DNA from: Dugong dugon
Lineage: Eukaryota; Chordata; Mammalia; Sirenia; Dugongidae
Length of the DNA: 64,000 bases
Direction: 5' to 3'
NCBI GenBank assembly: GCA_030035585.1
Contig: CM057474.1
Coordinates: forward strand, 3,218,501 to 3,282,500
A model generated the notes under the pieces. The model was not told the origin of the DNA, made no database searches, and saw only the letters and a program-made list of their open reading frames with translations. Below are positions 27,553 through 37,860 of this stretch, piece by piece. The position numbers were made by a program, and so were the translations under genes. The number at the start of each line of letters is the position of its first letter. The first letter of the stretch is position 1.

Positions 27553-28450
27553 GGGTTCTTAAAAACTTGCAAGCATCCATCCAAGGTACAACAATTGATC
27601 TCTATTCACCTGGAGCAACAGAGAAAAAAGGAGAGTCAGGACTAGGAGGAAATGGAATCTGTGGCTAGTTACCTCCATGAACAACTGCCTCCTTTGCCAT
27701 GAAACCAGAAGAACTGGGTGGTGCCTGGCTACTATTACTGAACATTTTGATGATAGATTCTATTAAAGAATCCTGATCAAAAGCGAGGAAATGCAGAACA
27801 GAATTTCAAATTCTCATGGACTCCAGCCTTTCTGGAACCATGGAGGTTGGAAGAACCCCTGAAACTATCACCCTGAGATAACTGTTAAAACTTAAACACT
27901 AAAGCAAAAATATTTCCCGAAGTCTTCTCAAAACCAGAGTTCAGCTTAACTAGTAAAGAATGTCTGCCTTGAGCACTGTACTCTATTAGATCTATCTATA
28001 TGGGATGAAGGAGCGCTGGTGGTGCAGTGGTTAAGTGCTTGGCTGTTAACCAAAAGGTCAGCAGTTCAAACTCACCAGTGGCACCAAGGGAGAAAGTTGT
28101 GGCAGTCTGCTTCTGTAAAGATTTACAGCCTTGGAAACCCTATGGGAAGTTCTACTCTGTCCTATAGGATCGCTATGAGTTAGAACTGACTCAATACCAA
28201 TGGATTTGGTTAGGTTTGATATGAAATCAAATTGACAACAACAACTTGAAATATTAGATAGAAACTTTAGGGGGAAGTGAATTGATATTAATGAGGCAAG
28301 AACAACTCAGAAAAGGAGGGTGAGAATAGTTGCACAACTCAAAGAATGTAATCAATGTCACTGAATTGTACACGTAGAAGCTGTTGAATTGGTGTATGGT
28401 CTGCTGTATCTATTCTCATCAACCACACAAAAAAGTTATTTAAAAAAAAA
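27553..28450 (+). mobile_element. L1 3'UTR insertion (divergent lineage)
   Basis: Starts almost exactly at the ORF2/3'UTR border motif (tcttaaaaacttgcaagcat) and ends in poly(A). Bounded by a perfect TSD of at least 14 bp, attccccaggtgat (27539-27552 and 28451-28464). Its middle (gaagaactgggtggtgcctg, agaacccctgaaactatcac) aligns with the 3'UTR at 34.8 kb, but its last 250 bp differ. An AfroSINE sits inside. Confidence 0.85.
28010..28218 (+). mobile_element. AfroSINE, long variant, in L1 3'UTR
   Basis: Near complete: gcgctggtggtgcagtggtt, cagcagttcaaactcacc, gtctgcttctgtaaagattt, cgctatgagttagaactgac. A diverged TSD atatg(g/a)(g/a)at(g/c)aa is seen at 27998 and 28219. Confidence 0.92.
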
Positions 28451-28464
28451 ATTCCCCAGGTGAT

Positions 28465-28500
28465 TTCAATGTATGCCCAGTTTGAGAACTACCGTGTCAA
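28465..28500. mobile_element. MER5A-like hAT element, right part
   Basis: atttcaatgtatgcccagtt and tgagaactaccgtg complete the element begun at 27395. Confidence 0.75.
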
Positions 28501-28543
28501 AAATCTTCCAAGATAGAAATTTAATAAAGGCTATTATCATGTT

Positions 28544-29418
28544 CATCCATCTGCAATGTCTTGGTCTGGCCCGAGTTGGTGAGGGACCGGCATGGGCTGG
28601 TCAACCCAACACACGGCACCTGGGAAAGCAGCGGCGTCACACAGATGACACAACCTTGCTTCCTGAAAGTGAAGAGAACTTGCAGCACCTGCTGATGAAG
28701 ATCAAAGATCACAGCCTTCAGTATGGATTATACCTCAACATAGAGAAAACAGAAACCCTCACAACTGGACCAATAAGCAACATCATGATAAATGGAGAAA
28801 AGACAGAAGTTATCAAGGATTTCATTTTACTTGGATCCACAATCAACACTCACAGACGCAGCAGTCAGGAAATCAAAAGATGCGTTGCATTGGGCAAATC
28901 TGCTGCAAAAGACCTCTTTAAAGTGTTGAAAAGCAAAGATGTCACTTTGAAAACGAAGGTGCGCCTGACCCAGGCCATGGTGTTTTCAATTGCCTCATAT
29001 GCATATGAAAGTTGGACGATGAATAAGGAAGACTGAAGACGAATTGATGCCTTTGAATTGTGGTGTTGGAGAAGATCATTGACTATAGCATGGACTGCTA
29101 AAAGAACAAACACATTTGTCTCGGAAGGAGTACAACCAGAATGCTCCTTAGAGGCAAGGATGGTGAGGCTACATCTCACAAACTTTGGACATGTTGTCAG
29201 GAGGGATCAGTCCCTGGAGAAGGACATTATGCTTGGTAAAGTAAAGGGTCAGCAAAAAAGAGGAAGCCACTTAATGAGACGGATTGACACAGTGGCTGCA
29301 ACAATGGGTTTAAGCATAACAATTGTGAGGATGGCCCAGGACAGGGTAGCGTTTCATTCTGTTGTAGATAAGGTCACTATGAGTGGGAATCGACTCGACA
29401 GCACCTAACAACAACAAC
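28544..29418 (+). mobile_element. RTE LINE 3' end with a foreign ~98-bp 5' piece
   Basis: Flanked by a perfect 11-bp TSD attatcatgtt (28533-28543, 29419-29429). RTE sequence starts at about 28642 (cagatgacacaaccttgctt) and continues through the RT end (LLPESEENLQHLLMKIKD, LTTGPISNIMINGEK, a 187-codon open frame in all) to the tail agtgggaatcgactcgacag and CAA repeats. Bases 28544-28641 are GC-rich and match no RTE copy in the window. Confidence 0.88.
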
Positions 29419-29429
29419 ATTATCATGTT

Positions 29430-29648
29430 AAGGTTTCTGGGTGTCACAGATGGTTTGCGTTCCAACACTAATTTAAAGGTTGAAGGTGTGAACCCACTCA
29501 ACAGTACCATGAAAGAAAGGCCTGGTGACCATCTTCCATAAATATTACAGCCAAGACAATCCTATGGAGCAGTTCTACTGTGTTACATATGGGGTAGCCA
29601 TGAGTTGGAATCAACTTGATAGCAATAGATTTGGTTTCATTTTTTATT
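29430..29648 (+). mobile_element. AfroSINE, long variant
   Basis: Follows the RTE TSD directly. Head ttctgggtgtcacagatggt, middle gaaaggcctggtgaccatct, tail tagccatgagttggaatcaa, ending in a T-rich (TTA)n stretch. Diverged. Confidence 0.85.
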
Positions 29649-30067
29649 ATTATTATGTGATGTCAATTAAATGGAGTGAAGAATCATCAAAGCTACGAGT
29701 ACCAAGCCTTCTCAATGTGAAATTAACTAATAGTTGGTAGTGAAAGAATACCTTAAAATCAATTCAGATGTAATCAAGTTCTTTGTTAGGAAAGCAACTG
29801 TTTACTGCTTATTTTGTTATTTCCACAGAAGGCAACACAGTTGGCCATTAACCATGACAAAGCATATGGAAAAGTGAAGTTTTAAAAATAGCAAAATGTA
29901 GATCAAGTCAAACAAGGGTATAAAATGAAGCTAAACCTTTGCAAATTATAAATCTTTCAGCAGAAATTGAAAAGAAATGTCAAATTACTCAATAAAATGT
30001 ACAGCATGAGACTAATGTTTGAAATAGCCTTTTCCACATTTTGCCGTCTATTGAATAAGGAACAACT
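29649..30067. other. Intergenic, no feature recognised
   Basis: AT-rich DNA between SINE and RTE. Confidence 0.35.
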
Positions 30068-30095
30068 TATTTAAGGGAGACTATTTAAGGGAGAC
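30068..30095. repeat. 14-bp perfect tandem duplication
   Basis: Two adjoining copies of tatttaagggagac immediately precede the RTE target-site duplication. Confidence 0.95.
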
Positions 30096-30107
30096 CATGA
30101 CCTGGCA

Positions 30108-30369
30108 TGATTGGAGGAAGACTAATTAACAACCTGTGATATGCAGATGACACAACCTTGTGAAGAGGACTTGAAGCACTTACTGATGAAGATCAAAGAC
30201 TACAACCTTCAGTATGGATTATACCCCAATGGAAAGAAAACAAAAATCCTCACAACTGGAACAATAACCAACATCATTATAAATGGAAAAAATATTGAAG
30301 TTTTCCAGGATTTCATTTTACAGGGATCCACAATCAACGCCCATGGAAGCAGCAGTCAAGAAATCAAAT
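30108..30369 (+). mobile_element. RTE LINE 3' section, left part
   Basis: Begins at gattggaggaagactaatta and encodes EEDLKHLLMKIKDYNLQYG. The element has a 12-bp TSD catgacctggca (30096-30107 and 36197-36208) and is split by an L1 at 30370-35444. Confidence 0.88.
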
Positions 30370-30729
30370 GATGGAGGCGGTCCAAGATGGCGGAGTAGTC
30401 AGAAGTTTCATAATGTCCCTCTTACATCATAGACCTGAGAAAACAAGTGAACTGGATATAGATGACAACTTGGGAACCCTGAGCATCAAAGACAAGGTTG
30501 AAGAATTGAACTCAGTGCCAAGTGGAAGGAGAGACAATACAAAAACAGCAGACATGCAGAACTATGGATCTTTGGTGCCCTGCTAGCTGAACCTGCACTG
30601 CATGGCTGTATTGACAAAAAGAAAGCAGTATTCCCAGCTGAAACCCTCATCACTTGGTGCAGCCAAGCAGGAGATACTCTGCACTCATGTCCAGAGTCAG
30701 GCAGGAGTGCTTCCCACCCTGTGAAAGTT

Positions 30730-31160
30730 AAGTGCATGCACCTCACCACTGCACTCACGCTAGTCTCCCTGTGCCAGAGGCCCACGAGCCTGTAGGGTTT
30801 CTCCACTCCCCTTGTCCATCGCCTCTCCCAACATACAATCGCAGTCCAGTGGCACCTACCACTGCCCCACCCCCTGAGCTGGTAGCCCACAGACTGGAGG
30901 TGCCTGCCTCTTCACTCAGTCACTTGTGCCACAGGCCCACAGAGCTGCAGCACCTCCCACTCCCTCCAGCCACCCACACTGGGGGCCTGAGGGCCAGTGG
31001 TGACTCCCACTCCCTCCAGCCACCTGTGCCAGTGTCCTGAGGACTGGCATGCCTCCTACTCCCTCTGTCCACCTGCACCAGGGACCCAAGGACCAGGAGT
31101 GCCTCCTACTCCCTACAGCCACCTGTGCCAGAGGCCCAAGGACCAGCTGCACAACCTTCC
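30730..31160 (+). repeat. Degenerate ~50-bp tandem repeat in L1 5'UTR
   Basis: Units open with c(c/t)(c/t)actccct(c/a)cagccacc and carry gtgccag.g.cc.aaggacc. About four good copies lie at 30950-31160, with poorer ones to the left. Confidence 0.75.
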
Positions 31161-31556
31161 TCATGATGTGCTGTAGTGGACAGGGGCATGCCCTCCAGCT
31201 GGGCCCCTGTGGACAGGTGACATTCCCCCTACCTCGTGCGCCATATCACCCCCCACCCCCGCAACTGGAGGCTTGTGCCTGCTCTGAAAACCCCTACACA
31301 GCCCAGCCTAACCAGGACTGTCGGTGAGAGTTTCTGCACCACCCACCTGGTGACAAATGACCCAGCAATTGACAGAGTGCACACACAACATCCAACCTAT
31401 CGACCAGGGAGAACTGCCCCTGCACCCATGGCCATGTGACTAGCGGACAGATACATTACCTCACCAGAAACACCAGCTACATCCTCAGTAGACCCATGAG
31501 ACCAGTAAACAGAAACCCACACTCATGCACCCAGTTACTACCCCACCCACCTGGAG

Positions 31557-32640
31557 ATGGGAGGTGAGAGCTTAAATGTGGCCAGACTGGCAATCAAAGT
31601 AGCACACATGCCCAACCTACTTGGATATATCAACACAAAACAAAATAATTCAGAAGGCGCCAAACATACAATAAATAAACAAAAATATAATAACTTCTTG
31701 ATGTCTCAGAGACAACAGACGATATCAAATTACATAAAGAAGCAGGACAAGATGGCTCCAGCAAGTGGCCAAAATATAGAAGCAGAAAACCTTCCCGAGA
31801 CAGAAATAGCAATGGAACTACCTGATAAAGGAATTCAAAAGACTAGCATGCAAGGCTCTCCAAGAGATCAAAAAGAATGAAACAGAAAAAAAAAAAAAAA
31901 ATACTGACAAAACCAAGGAAAACATAGATAAAATCAATGAAAACACAAAGCAATAGAAGAATTCAGGAAAACAATACAAGAAAAAAACAACAAAATAAAT
32001 AGACAATTAGAAGTCATACAAAAACAGCAATTAGAAATCAAGAAGATTAGCAATAAAATTTCAGAATACAAAACTCAATAGGATATACGAGCAGAATTGA
32101 AACAATGGAAGACAGAAAATTGTTTGAGGAAAAATCAGAAAAAAAGATTGAGGAAAAATGAAGAAAACCTAAGAATTACGTGGAATACTATCAAGAGGAA
32201 AAATTTTTTGCATGATCGGAGTGCCAGAACAGGGGGGAGGCAATGGAAAACACAGAGAGAATTGTATAGTATCAGCCAGCAGAAAACTTGCCTAATATCA
32301 TGAAAGACGAGAAGATGTCCATCCAAGAAGCTCAATGAACTCCGTACAGGATAGACCCCAAAAGAAAATCACCAAGACATATCATAATCAAACCTGCCAA
32401 AACTAAAGCAAAGAAAGAATCCCGAGAGTAGCTTGGAAAAAATGAAAAGTCACCTAAAAAGGGGAACCAGTAAGACTAAGCTCTGATTACTCAGCAGAAA
32501 CCATGCAGACAAGAAGGCAATGGGATGACATATATAACACCTCGAAAGAAAAAATTTACCAACCAAGAACTATATATACAGCAAAATTGTCTCTCAAATA
32601 CAATGGTGAAATTAGGACACTTCTAGATAAACAGAAATTG
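31557..32640 (+). pseudogene. L1 ORF1 remnant
   Basis: Decayed RNA-binding protein frame. Pieces include INKQKYNNFLMSQRQQTISN, a coiled-coil-like lysine- and glutamine-rich part and RKNEENLRITWNTIKRKNF. The latter aligns with RKMKRPLRVMWDTIKSKNP in the 61 kb L1. Several frame changes and stops. Confidence 0.7.
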
Positions 32641-33122
32641 AGGGAATTAAGAACTTACAAGGAATATTAAAGGGAGTCCTTCCCATAAAGAGTCAGCAAC
32701 ATCGGACAATGACCTGAGATTCGGACACAGGATAGTATCAGCCAGATACCAACCCAGATGAAGAATTCTCAAAAATAAAACACAGCTAAAAGACTGAAAA
32801 CAGGAAACCAGAGATGTCAATCTATAAATGATGATGTCAAAATCAACAAGGGGAATAAAAGTTATAACTATAGAATTTTTCATATGGAGAGGAAATTAAG
32901 ACAATATCAAGAAAAGAAAGACTGATTTAAACTTAGGAAGATAAAGGTAAATTTCAAGATAACCACAAAGAAAGTTAACAAACCTCCTCATCAAAATAAA
33001 AAAGAAGAAAAACATAGAGATTCAGTAAACACAAAATAAACAACAACAAAAGAATGAAAAAAAATCCACAATCAAAATGAACTCAGCAAGAAAATTAAGT
33101 GGTACAAAGAAACTGTCAACAC

Positions 33123-33154
<32 letters not shown>

Positions 33155-33156
<2 letters not shown>

Positions 33157-34785
33157 AAATGACAGCAGTAAACTCATACCTATCAATAATCACACTGAAT
33201 GTAAATGGCTTAAATGCACCAGTAAACAGAAGGAGAGTGGCAGATGGATTAAAAAAAAAAAAAAAAAAGACCCATCAATATGTTGTTTACAAGAGACACC
33301 TTAAACACTAACACATAAACAAACTAAAACTCAAAGGATGGAAAAAAAACATCCAGCAAATAATAACCAGAAAAGAACAGGAGTGGCAATATTAATCTTT
33401 GGTAAAACAGACTTTAAGGTAAAATCCACCATAAGAAGACAAGGAAGGACATTATATAATGATTAAAGGTCAATCCACTAGAGGACATAACCGTAATAAA
33501 TATATATGAACCACTGACAGGGCTCTAAAATACATAAAACAAACTCTAAGAGCATTGAAAACAGAAGGAAACCGTTCCACAGTAATAGTACCTGTTGCTG
33601 TCCAGTCCACTCCAACTCCTAGCAACCCTAGAGGGCAGAGTAGAACTGCCCATAGAGTTTCCAAGGAGCAGCTGGTGGATTCAAACTGCCAACCTTTTGG
33701 TTAGCAGCTGAGCTCTTAACCCTTACACCACCAGGGCTCCACAATAATAGTAGGAGACTTCAAAACACCACTTTTGGTGAAGGACAGAACATCTAGAGAG
33801 AAATTCAACAAAGATACAGAAGAGCTAAATGCCACAATCAATCAACTGGACCTCATAGACATATAGAGAACACTCCACCCAACAGTGGCAAAGTATACTT
33901 TCTTTTCCAACACACATGGAACATTCTCCAGAACAGATCACATTTTAGGCCACAAAGCAAGCCTCAAAGAAATCCAAAACACTGAAATAATACAAAGCAT
34001 TTTCTCTGATCACAACACCATAAGAGCAAAATCAATAACAGGAAGATCGAGAAAAAAAGAATACATGGAAACTGAATAACACCCTGCCTAAAAACTACTG
34101 GATAATAGAAGAAATCAAAGATGGAATTAAAAAATTCCTAGAATCAAATGAGAATGAAAATACATCTTATAAAAACCTTTGGGACACAGAAAAGCAGTGC
34201 TCAGAGTCAATTTATAGCAATAAACACACACATCAAAAAAAGAAGAAAGGGCCAAAATAAAAATTAACCCTACAATTCAAACAAATAGAAAGAGAGCAGC
34301 AAACGAAGCCCACACTCAAAAGAAGAAAGGAACTAATAAAGATTAGAGCAGAAATAAATGAAACAGAGATCAGAAAAACAATAGAAAGAATTGATAAGTC
34401 TAGAAGTTGGCTCTTTGAAAGGATCAACAAAATCAGCAAACCATTGGCCAAATCGATAAAAGAAAAGCAGGAGAGGAAGCAAATAACTTTAATAAGAGGT
34501 AAGATGGGTGACATTATGAAAGAACCAACTGAAACAGAAAGGATCATAACAGAAGACTATGAAAAATTGTACTCCAACAAATTAGAAAACCTAGAGGAAA
34601 TGGAAAAATTTCTAGAAACACACTACCTACCTAAACTAACACAAGCTGAGAAAGAAAATCTGAACAGACCCATAATAAGAGAAGAGGTGGAAGAGGTAAT
34701 AAAAAATAAGTCCCAACAATGACAAAAAGACCTGGCTTGGATGGCTTCACTAGAGAATTCTACCAAACTTTCATAAGAGGTCTTA
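33155..34785 (+). pseudogene. L1 ORF2 remnant, endonuclease and RT start only
   Basis: Endonuclease landmarks are SIITLNVNGLNAPV, FFSNTHGTFSRTDHI and FSDHNTIRAK. The RT entrance is NRPIIREEVEEVIKN, then a frame carrying the PGLDGFTREFYQTF-type segment. Coding then jumps to 3'UTR. An A-run expansion at 33250 and the AfroSINE at 33591 also break the frame. Confidence 0.8.
33591..33740 (-). mobile_element. AfroSINE, short variant, inside L1 ORF2
   Basis: Full-length reverse copy (gttgctgtccagtccactcc to ccaccagggctcc). Flanks acagtaatagta (33579) and acaataatagta (33741) form the TSD, cut from the ORF2 codons for the VIVGDF motif. Confidence 0.93.
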
Positions 34786-35444
34786 AAATCTTGAGAGTGG
34801 CCATCTAAGATACAACTATTGGTCTCTTACTGTCAGGAGCAAAGGACAGTGAAGAAAACCAAAGACTCAAGGGTGCAATTAGTTCAAAGGACTAATGGGC
34901 CACATGAATCACAGCCTATGCACCTCTGAGACCAGAAGAACTAGATGGTGTCCAGCTACCACTACTGACTGCTCTGACTGGGATCACAACAGAGTGCCCC
35001 AGACGGAGCAAGAGAAAAACTGTAGAATAAAAATCAAATTCACAAGAAAGACCAGACTTATTGGTCTGGCAGAGATCGGAGAAACCCCTGAGACTATGGC
35101 CCTTCTGAAATGGAACTGAAGCCATTCTGGAGACCGCCTTTTGGACAAACCATAGACAGTCCCATAAAATAAACAGTAACACATAAGAGGAGTGTGCTTC
35201 TTGGAACAACCAACCGTAAGAGATCAAAAGGGCAACATTTGCCCAAAAGCAAAGTTGAAAAAGCAGGAAGGAGTAGAAAATCAGGATGAAAGGAAATGGG
35301 GAATCCAGGACAGAAATCGGGGGAGTGCTAACACATTGTGGGGAATGAAGCCAATGTCATGGAACACTTCATGTACAAACTATTGAATGGGAAACTAATT
35401 TGCTCTGTAAACTTTCAGCTAATGCACAATAAAAAATTTTAAAA
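34786..35444 (+). other. L1 3'UTR
   Basis: Starts tcttaaaatcttgagagtgg and includes gaagaactagatggtgtcca, ccagacttattggtctggca and tgctctgtaaactttcagct. This order matches the reverse-strand L1 3' ends at 12.96 and 55.5 kb. Confidence 0.85.
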
Positions 35445-36196
35445 AAGAAATCAAATTACATACTGTGTTGGGCAAATCTGGTGCAAAAAAACTCTTTAAA
35501 GTGTTGAAAAGCAAAGATGTCACTCTGAGGACTAAGGTGCTTCTGTTCCAAGCCGTGGTTTTTCAATTGTCTCCTATGCATGCGAAAGCTGGACAATGAA
35601 TAAAGAGGACCGAAGAAGAACTGATGCTTTGGAATTATGGTGTTGGTGAAGAATACTGAATACAGCATGCACTGCCAGAAGAATGAAAAAATCTGTCTTG
35701 GAAGAGGTACAGCCAGAATGCTCCTTAGAGGCGAGGATGGCTAGACTTGTCTCACATACTTTGGACATGTTATCAGGAGGGCAAGCCACTGGAGAAGGAC
35801 ATCGTGCTTAGTAAAGTAGAAACCAAAAAAACCCATTGCTGTCGAGTCTATTCCGACCACAGCGACCCTACAGGACAGAGTAGAACTGCCCCATAGAGTT
35901 TCCAAGCAGCACCTGGTGGATTCAAACTGCAGGCCTTTTGGTTAGCAGCCATAACTCTTAACCACTGCACCACCAGGGTTTCCGTGAGACAGCCAGACAT
36001 TACGTATCTCCTGATGCAAAGTAGAGGGTCAGCGAAAAACAGTAAGACCCTCAAGAAGATGGGTTGACTTGGTGGCTGCAACAATGGCAAATATAGCAAT
36101 GATTGTGAGGATGACCCAGGATCGGGCAGTGTTTCATTCTGCTGTACATACGGCTGCTATGAGTCGGAACCTACTAGGTGCATCTAACAACAACAA
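35445..36196 (+). mobile_element. RTE LINE 3' section, right part
   Basis: Resumes the RTE with aatctggtgcaaaaaaactc and cgaagaagaactgatgcttt and ends ctatgagtcggaacctacta plus CAA repeats. An AfroSINE interrupts it at 35821. Confidence 0.88.
35821..36012 (-). mobile_element. AfroSINE, short variant, with a 5' extension
   Basis: Reverse SINE 35824-35982 (cccattgctgtcgagtctat to ccaccagggtttcc). It is followed by about 30 bases not belonging to SINE or RTE. The insert is bounded by aaagtaga at 35813-35820 and again at 36017-36024. Confidence 0.85.
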
Positions 36197-36208
36197 CATG
36201 ACCTGGCA

Positions 36209-36432
36209 AAGGCGCCCTGGTGGTGCAGTGGTTAAGTGCTGGGCTGCTGACAGAAAGGTGGCAGTTCGAACCCACCCCAGGAGAAAGACATGGCAGTTGG
36301 GCTTCCGTAAAGATTATGACCTGGCAATTTGCTCCCGTAAAGATCACAGATTAGGATATCTTATGGGTCACTTCTTCTCTGTTCTATAGGGTCGCAGTGA
36401 GTCAGAATCGCCTTAATGGCAAAGAGTTTATT
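36209..36432 (+). mobile_element. AfroSINE, long variant with duplicated middle
   Basis: Head gcgccctggtggtgcagtgg, exact B-box-like cagttcgaaccc, tail cgcagtgagtcagaatcgcc. The (c/a)tggca..ttccgtaaagat module occurs twice (36288-36316 and 36318-36346). Confidence 0.88.
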
Positions 36433-36439
36433 GCAGCAT

Positions 36440-36582
36440 ACAGAGCCCTTGTAGCACGGTGGTTCAGTGCTCAGCTGCTAACCAAAAGGTTGGTGTTTCA
36501 GACTCGCCAGGCACTCCATGAGAGAAATGTGTGGCGGTCTGCTGAGTTGGAATCGGCTCAGTGCACACAACAGCAGTAACAA
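36440..36582 (+). mobile_element. AfroSINE, internally shortened
   Basis: agcccttgtagcacggtggt head and gagttggaatcggctcagtg tail, joined with most of the middle missing. Confidence 0.82.
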
Positions 36583-36900
36583 CATAGTATTAATGCATCA
36601 TTGATGCATTAAATAAATTAAGTGTAAATTGACAATAAATTTCAGTTTTAGGTTTTCTTGAATAAATTATTTGTGGGCTTTTGCTTCCCCAGTGTAATTT
36701 GGCATTTGGAGAATAATTACTGCACTTAAAGCCAGCACAAAGTTAGATCTTAACTAAAACCAAACTTGTGTTATGCTCGATTTTATTCATTTCAGCCCCA
36801 TCTGCCTCAGCTAGATTATATGCTAGATTGTATACTGAAGGTAGGACCATAGCCCAAACTGATTTGTGTCCACAGGAGCTTCTGAGACAGTGGTAGGTCA
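36583..36900. other. Intergenic, no feature recognised
   Basis: AT-rich; includes an inverted tgatgcatt repeat near 36595. Confidence 0.35.
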
Positions 36901-36902
36901 TA

Positions 36903-37126
36903 GGCCAAGCCAAACTCATTGCCGTAGAGTCTGTTCCAACTCATAGCGACCCCATGTGTTATGGCAACCCCCTGTGTTACGGAATAGAACGGCTCCATAG
37001 GGTTTTGTTGGCTGTGATCTTTACGAAAGTAGTTTGCCAGACCTTTCTTCCATGGTGCCCCTGGGTGAGTTGGAACTGCCAACTTTTAGGTTAGCAGTTG
37101 ATCAAAAACTGTCTGCACCACCCAGG
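36903..37126 (-). mobile_element. AfroSINE, long variant
   Basis: Reverse copy: ttgccgtagagtctgttcca, gtgatctttacgaaagtagt, gcaccacccaggaacc. A short internal duplication around gaccccatgtgttatggcaa is seen. Confidence 0.9.
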
Positions 37127-37254
37127 AACCTTCATGCTGGGTCATAACAAGTCTTGATTAAATACCAGCGGACACTGGAAAGTGCAGGGCATCTATTGCA
37201 TATGTCGTATGTTAGACAGGAACAGGAGTTCAACAGCAGAATCCTGTAAGTGTA

Positions 37255-37365
37255 GTGGGAAAATGGACATTTGAGCCCTAGTTTTGCCACTTATTACCTG
37301 CGTGGCATTGAATAAGTCACAAATTCTAACTTGCAATAGCCTAATTTCTACAATGAGGGCTACAC
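37255..37365 (+). repeat. MIR SINE fragment
   Basis: ttttgccacttattacctgc and ggcattgaataagtcacaaa in MIR order. Confidence 0.65.
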
Positions 37366-37664
37366 AACACAGCTGATGTGGGAGGAAAAAATGTGATGTA
37401 TATGAAAACACTTATTGTGTCTGCGCTTCTGAGCACACATAAATACGCATTCTTTTATTCAGTATATTGGTTTTTGTTTATTGGTCTTTTTGGGGGGTGG
37501 ATTATACAAGTGCTCCGAATAAGGGCTGTATATAGAGCCTTCTCTATCAGACCTCTGATGGATTAGCTGAAGAACAAAGAATGAGTAATGTCAAATATAC
37601 CACACAGTCTTGATTTATTCCACTAACAAAAGGGAACAGATCAGATGAGATGCTGTTAAATAGA

Positions 37665-37860
37665 GTATTATTCAGCATCTGAAGACCTGGGCTTGGATTC
37701 TGGTTCTGTCACCTACAAGGTAGTGATCTTGTATAAGTCATTTATCATTGTACAGCCCCAGTTTCACTATCTTTAAAAGGAGGGGGCTGATCTGGATGAT
37801 AGCTAAGATTCCTGTTAGTTCTAAGTTTTATGTGATTGTATCTGTTCTAACTGGCTATTT
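37665..37860 (+). repeat. MIR-like SINE
   Basis: tctggttctgtcacctacaa, ccccagtttcactatcttta and ggagggggctgatctggatg. Confidence 0.7.

Larger units (their letters stand above)
30370..35444 (+). mobile_element. L1 with 5' end, internally deleted in ORF2
   Basis: Inserted in the RTE with TSD aagaaatcaaat (30358-30369, 35445-35456). Order: 5' end with ccaagatggcggagtagtca (YY1-like CAAGATGGC); GC-rich 5'UTR with tandem repeats (30730-31160); decayed ORF1 (about 31557-32640); a spacer with (CA)n at 33124; the start of ORF2 (endonuclease and RT N-terminus, 33155-34785); then the 3'UTR from 34786 to an AATAAA-containing A-rich end. About 2.7 kb of ORF2 is missing compared with the 55-63 kb L1. An AfroSINE sits at 33591. 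Confidence 0.9.

Noticed and set aside
28473-29036. 187-codon open frame as a host gene
   Set aside because: The encoded peptide is RTE reverse transcriptase C-terminus joined to the foreign 5' segment; it is a LINE remnant.
33124-33152. (CA)n as an independent microsatellite of interest
   Set aside because: It lies in the spacer between L1 ORF1 and ORF2 and appears to be part of the element.
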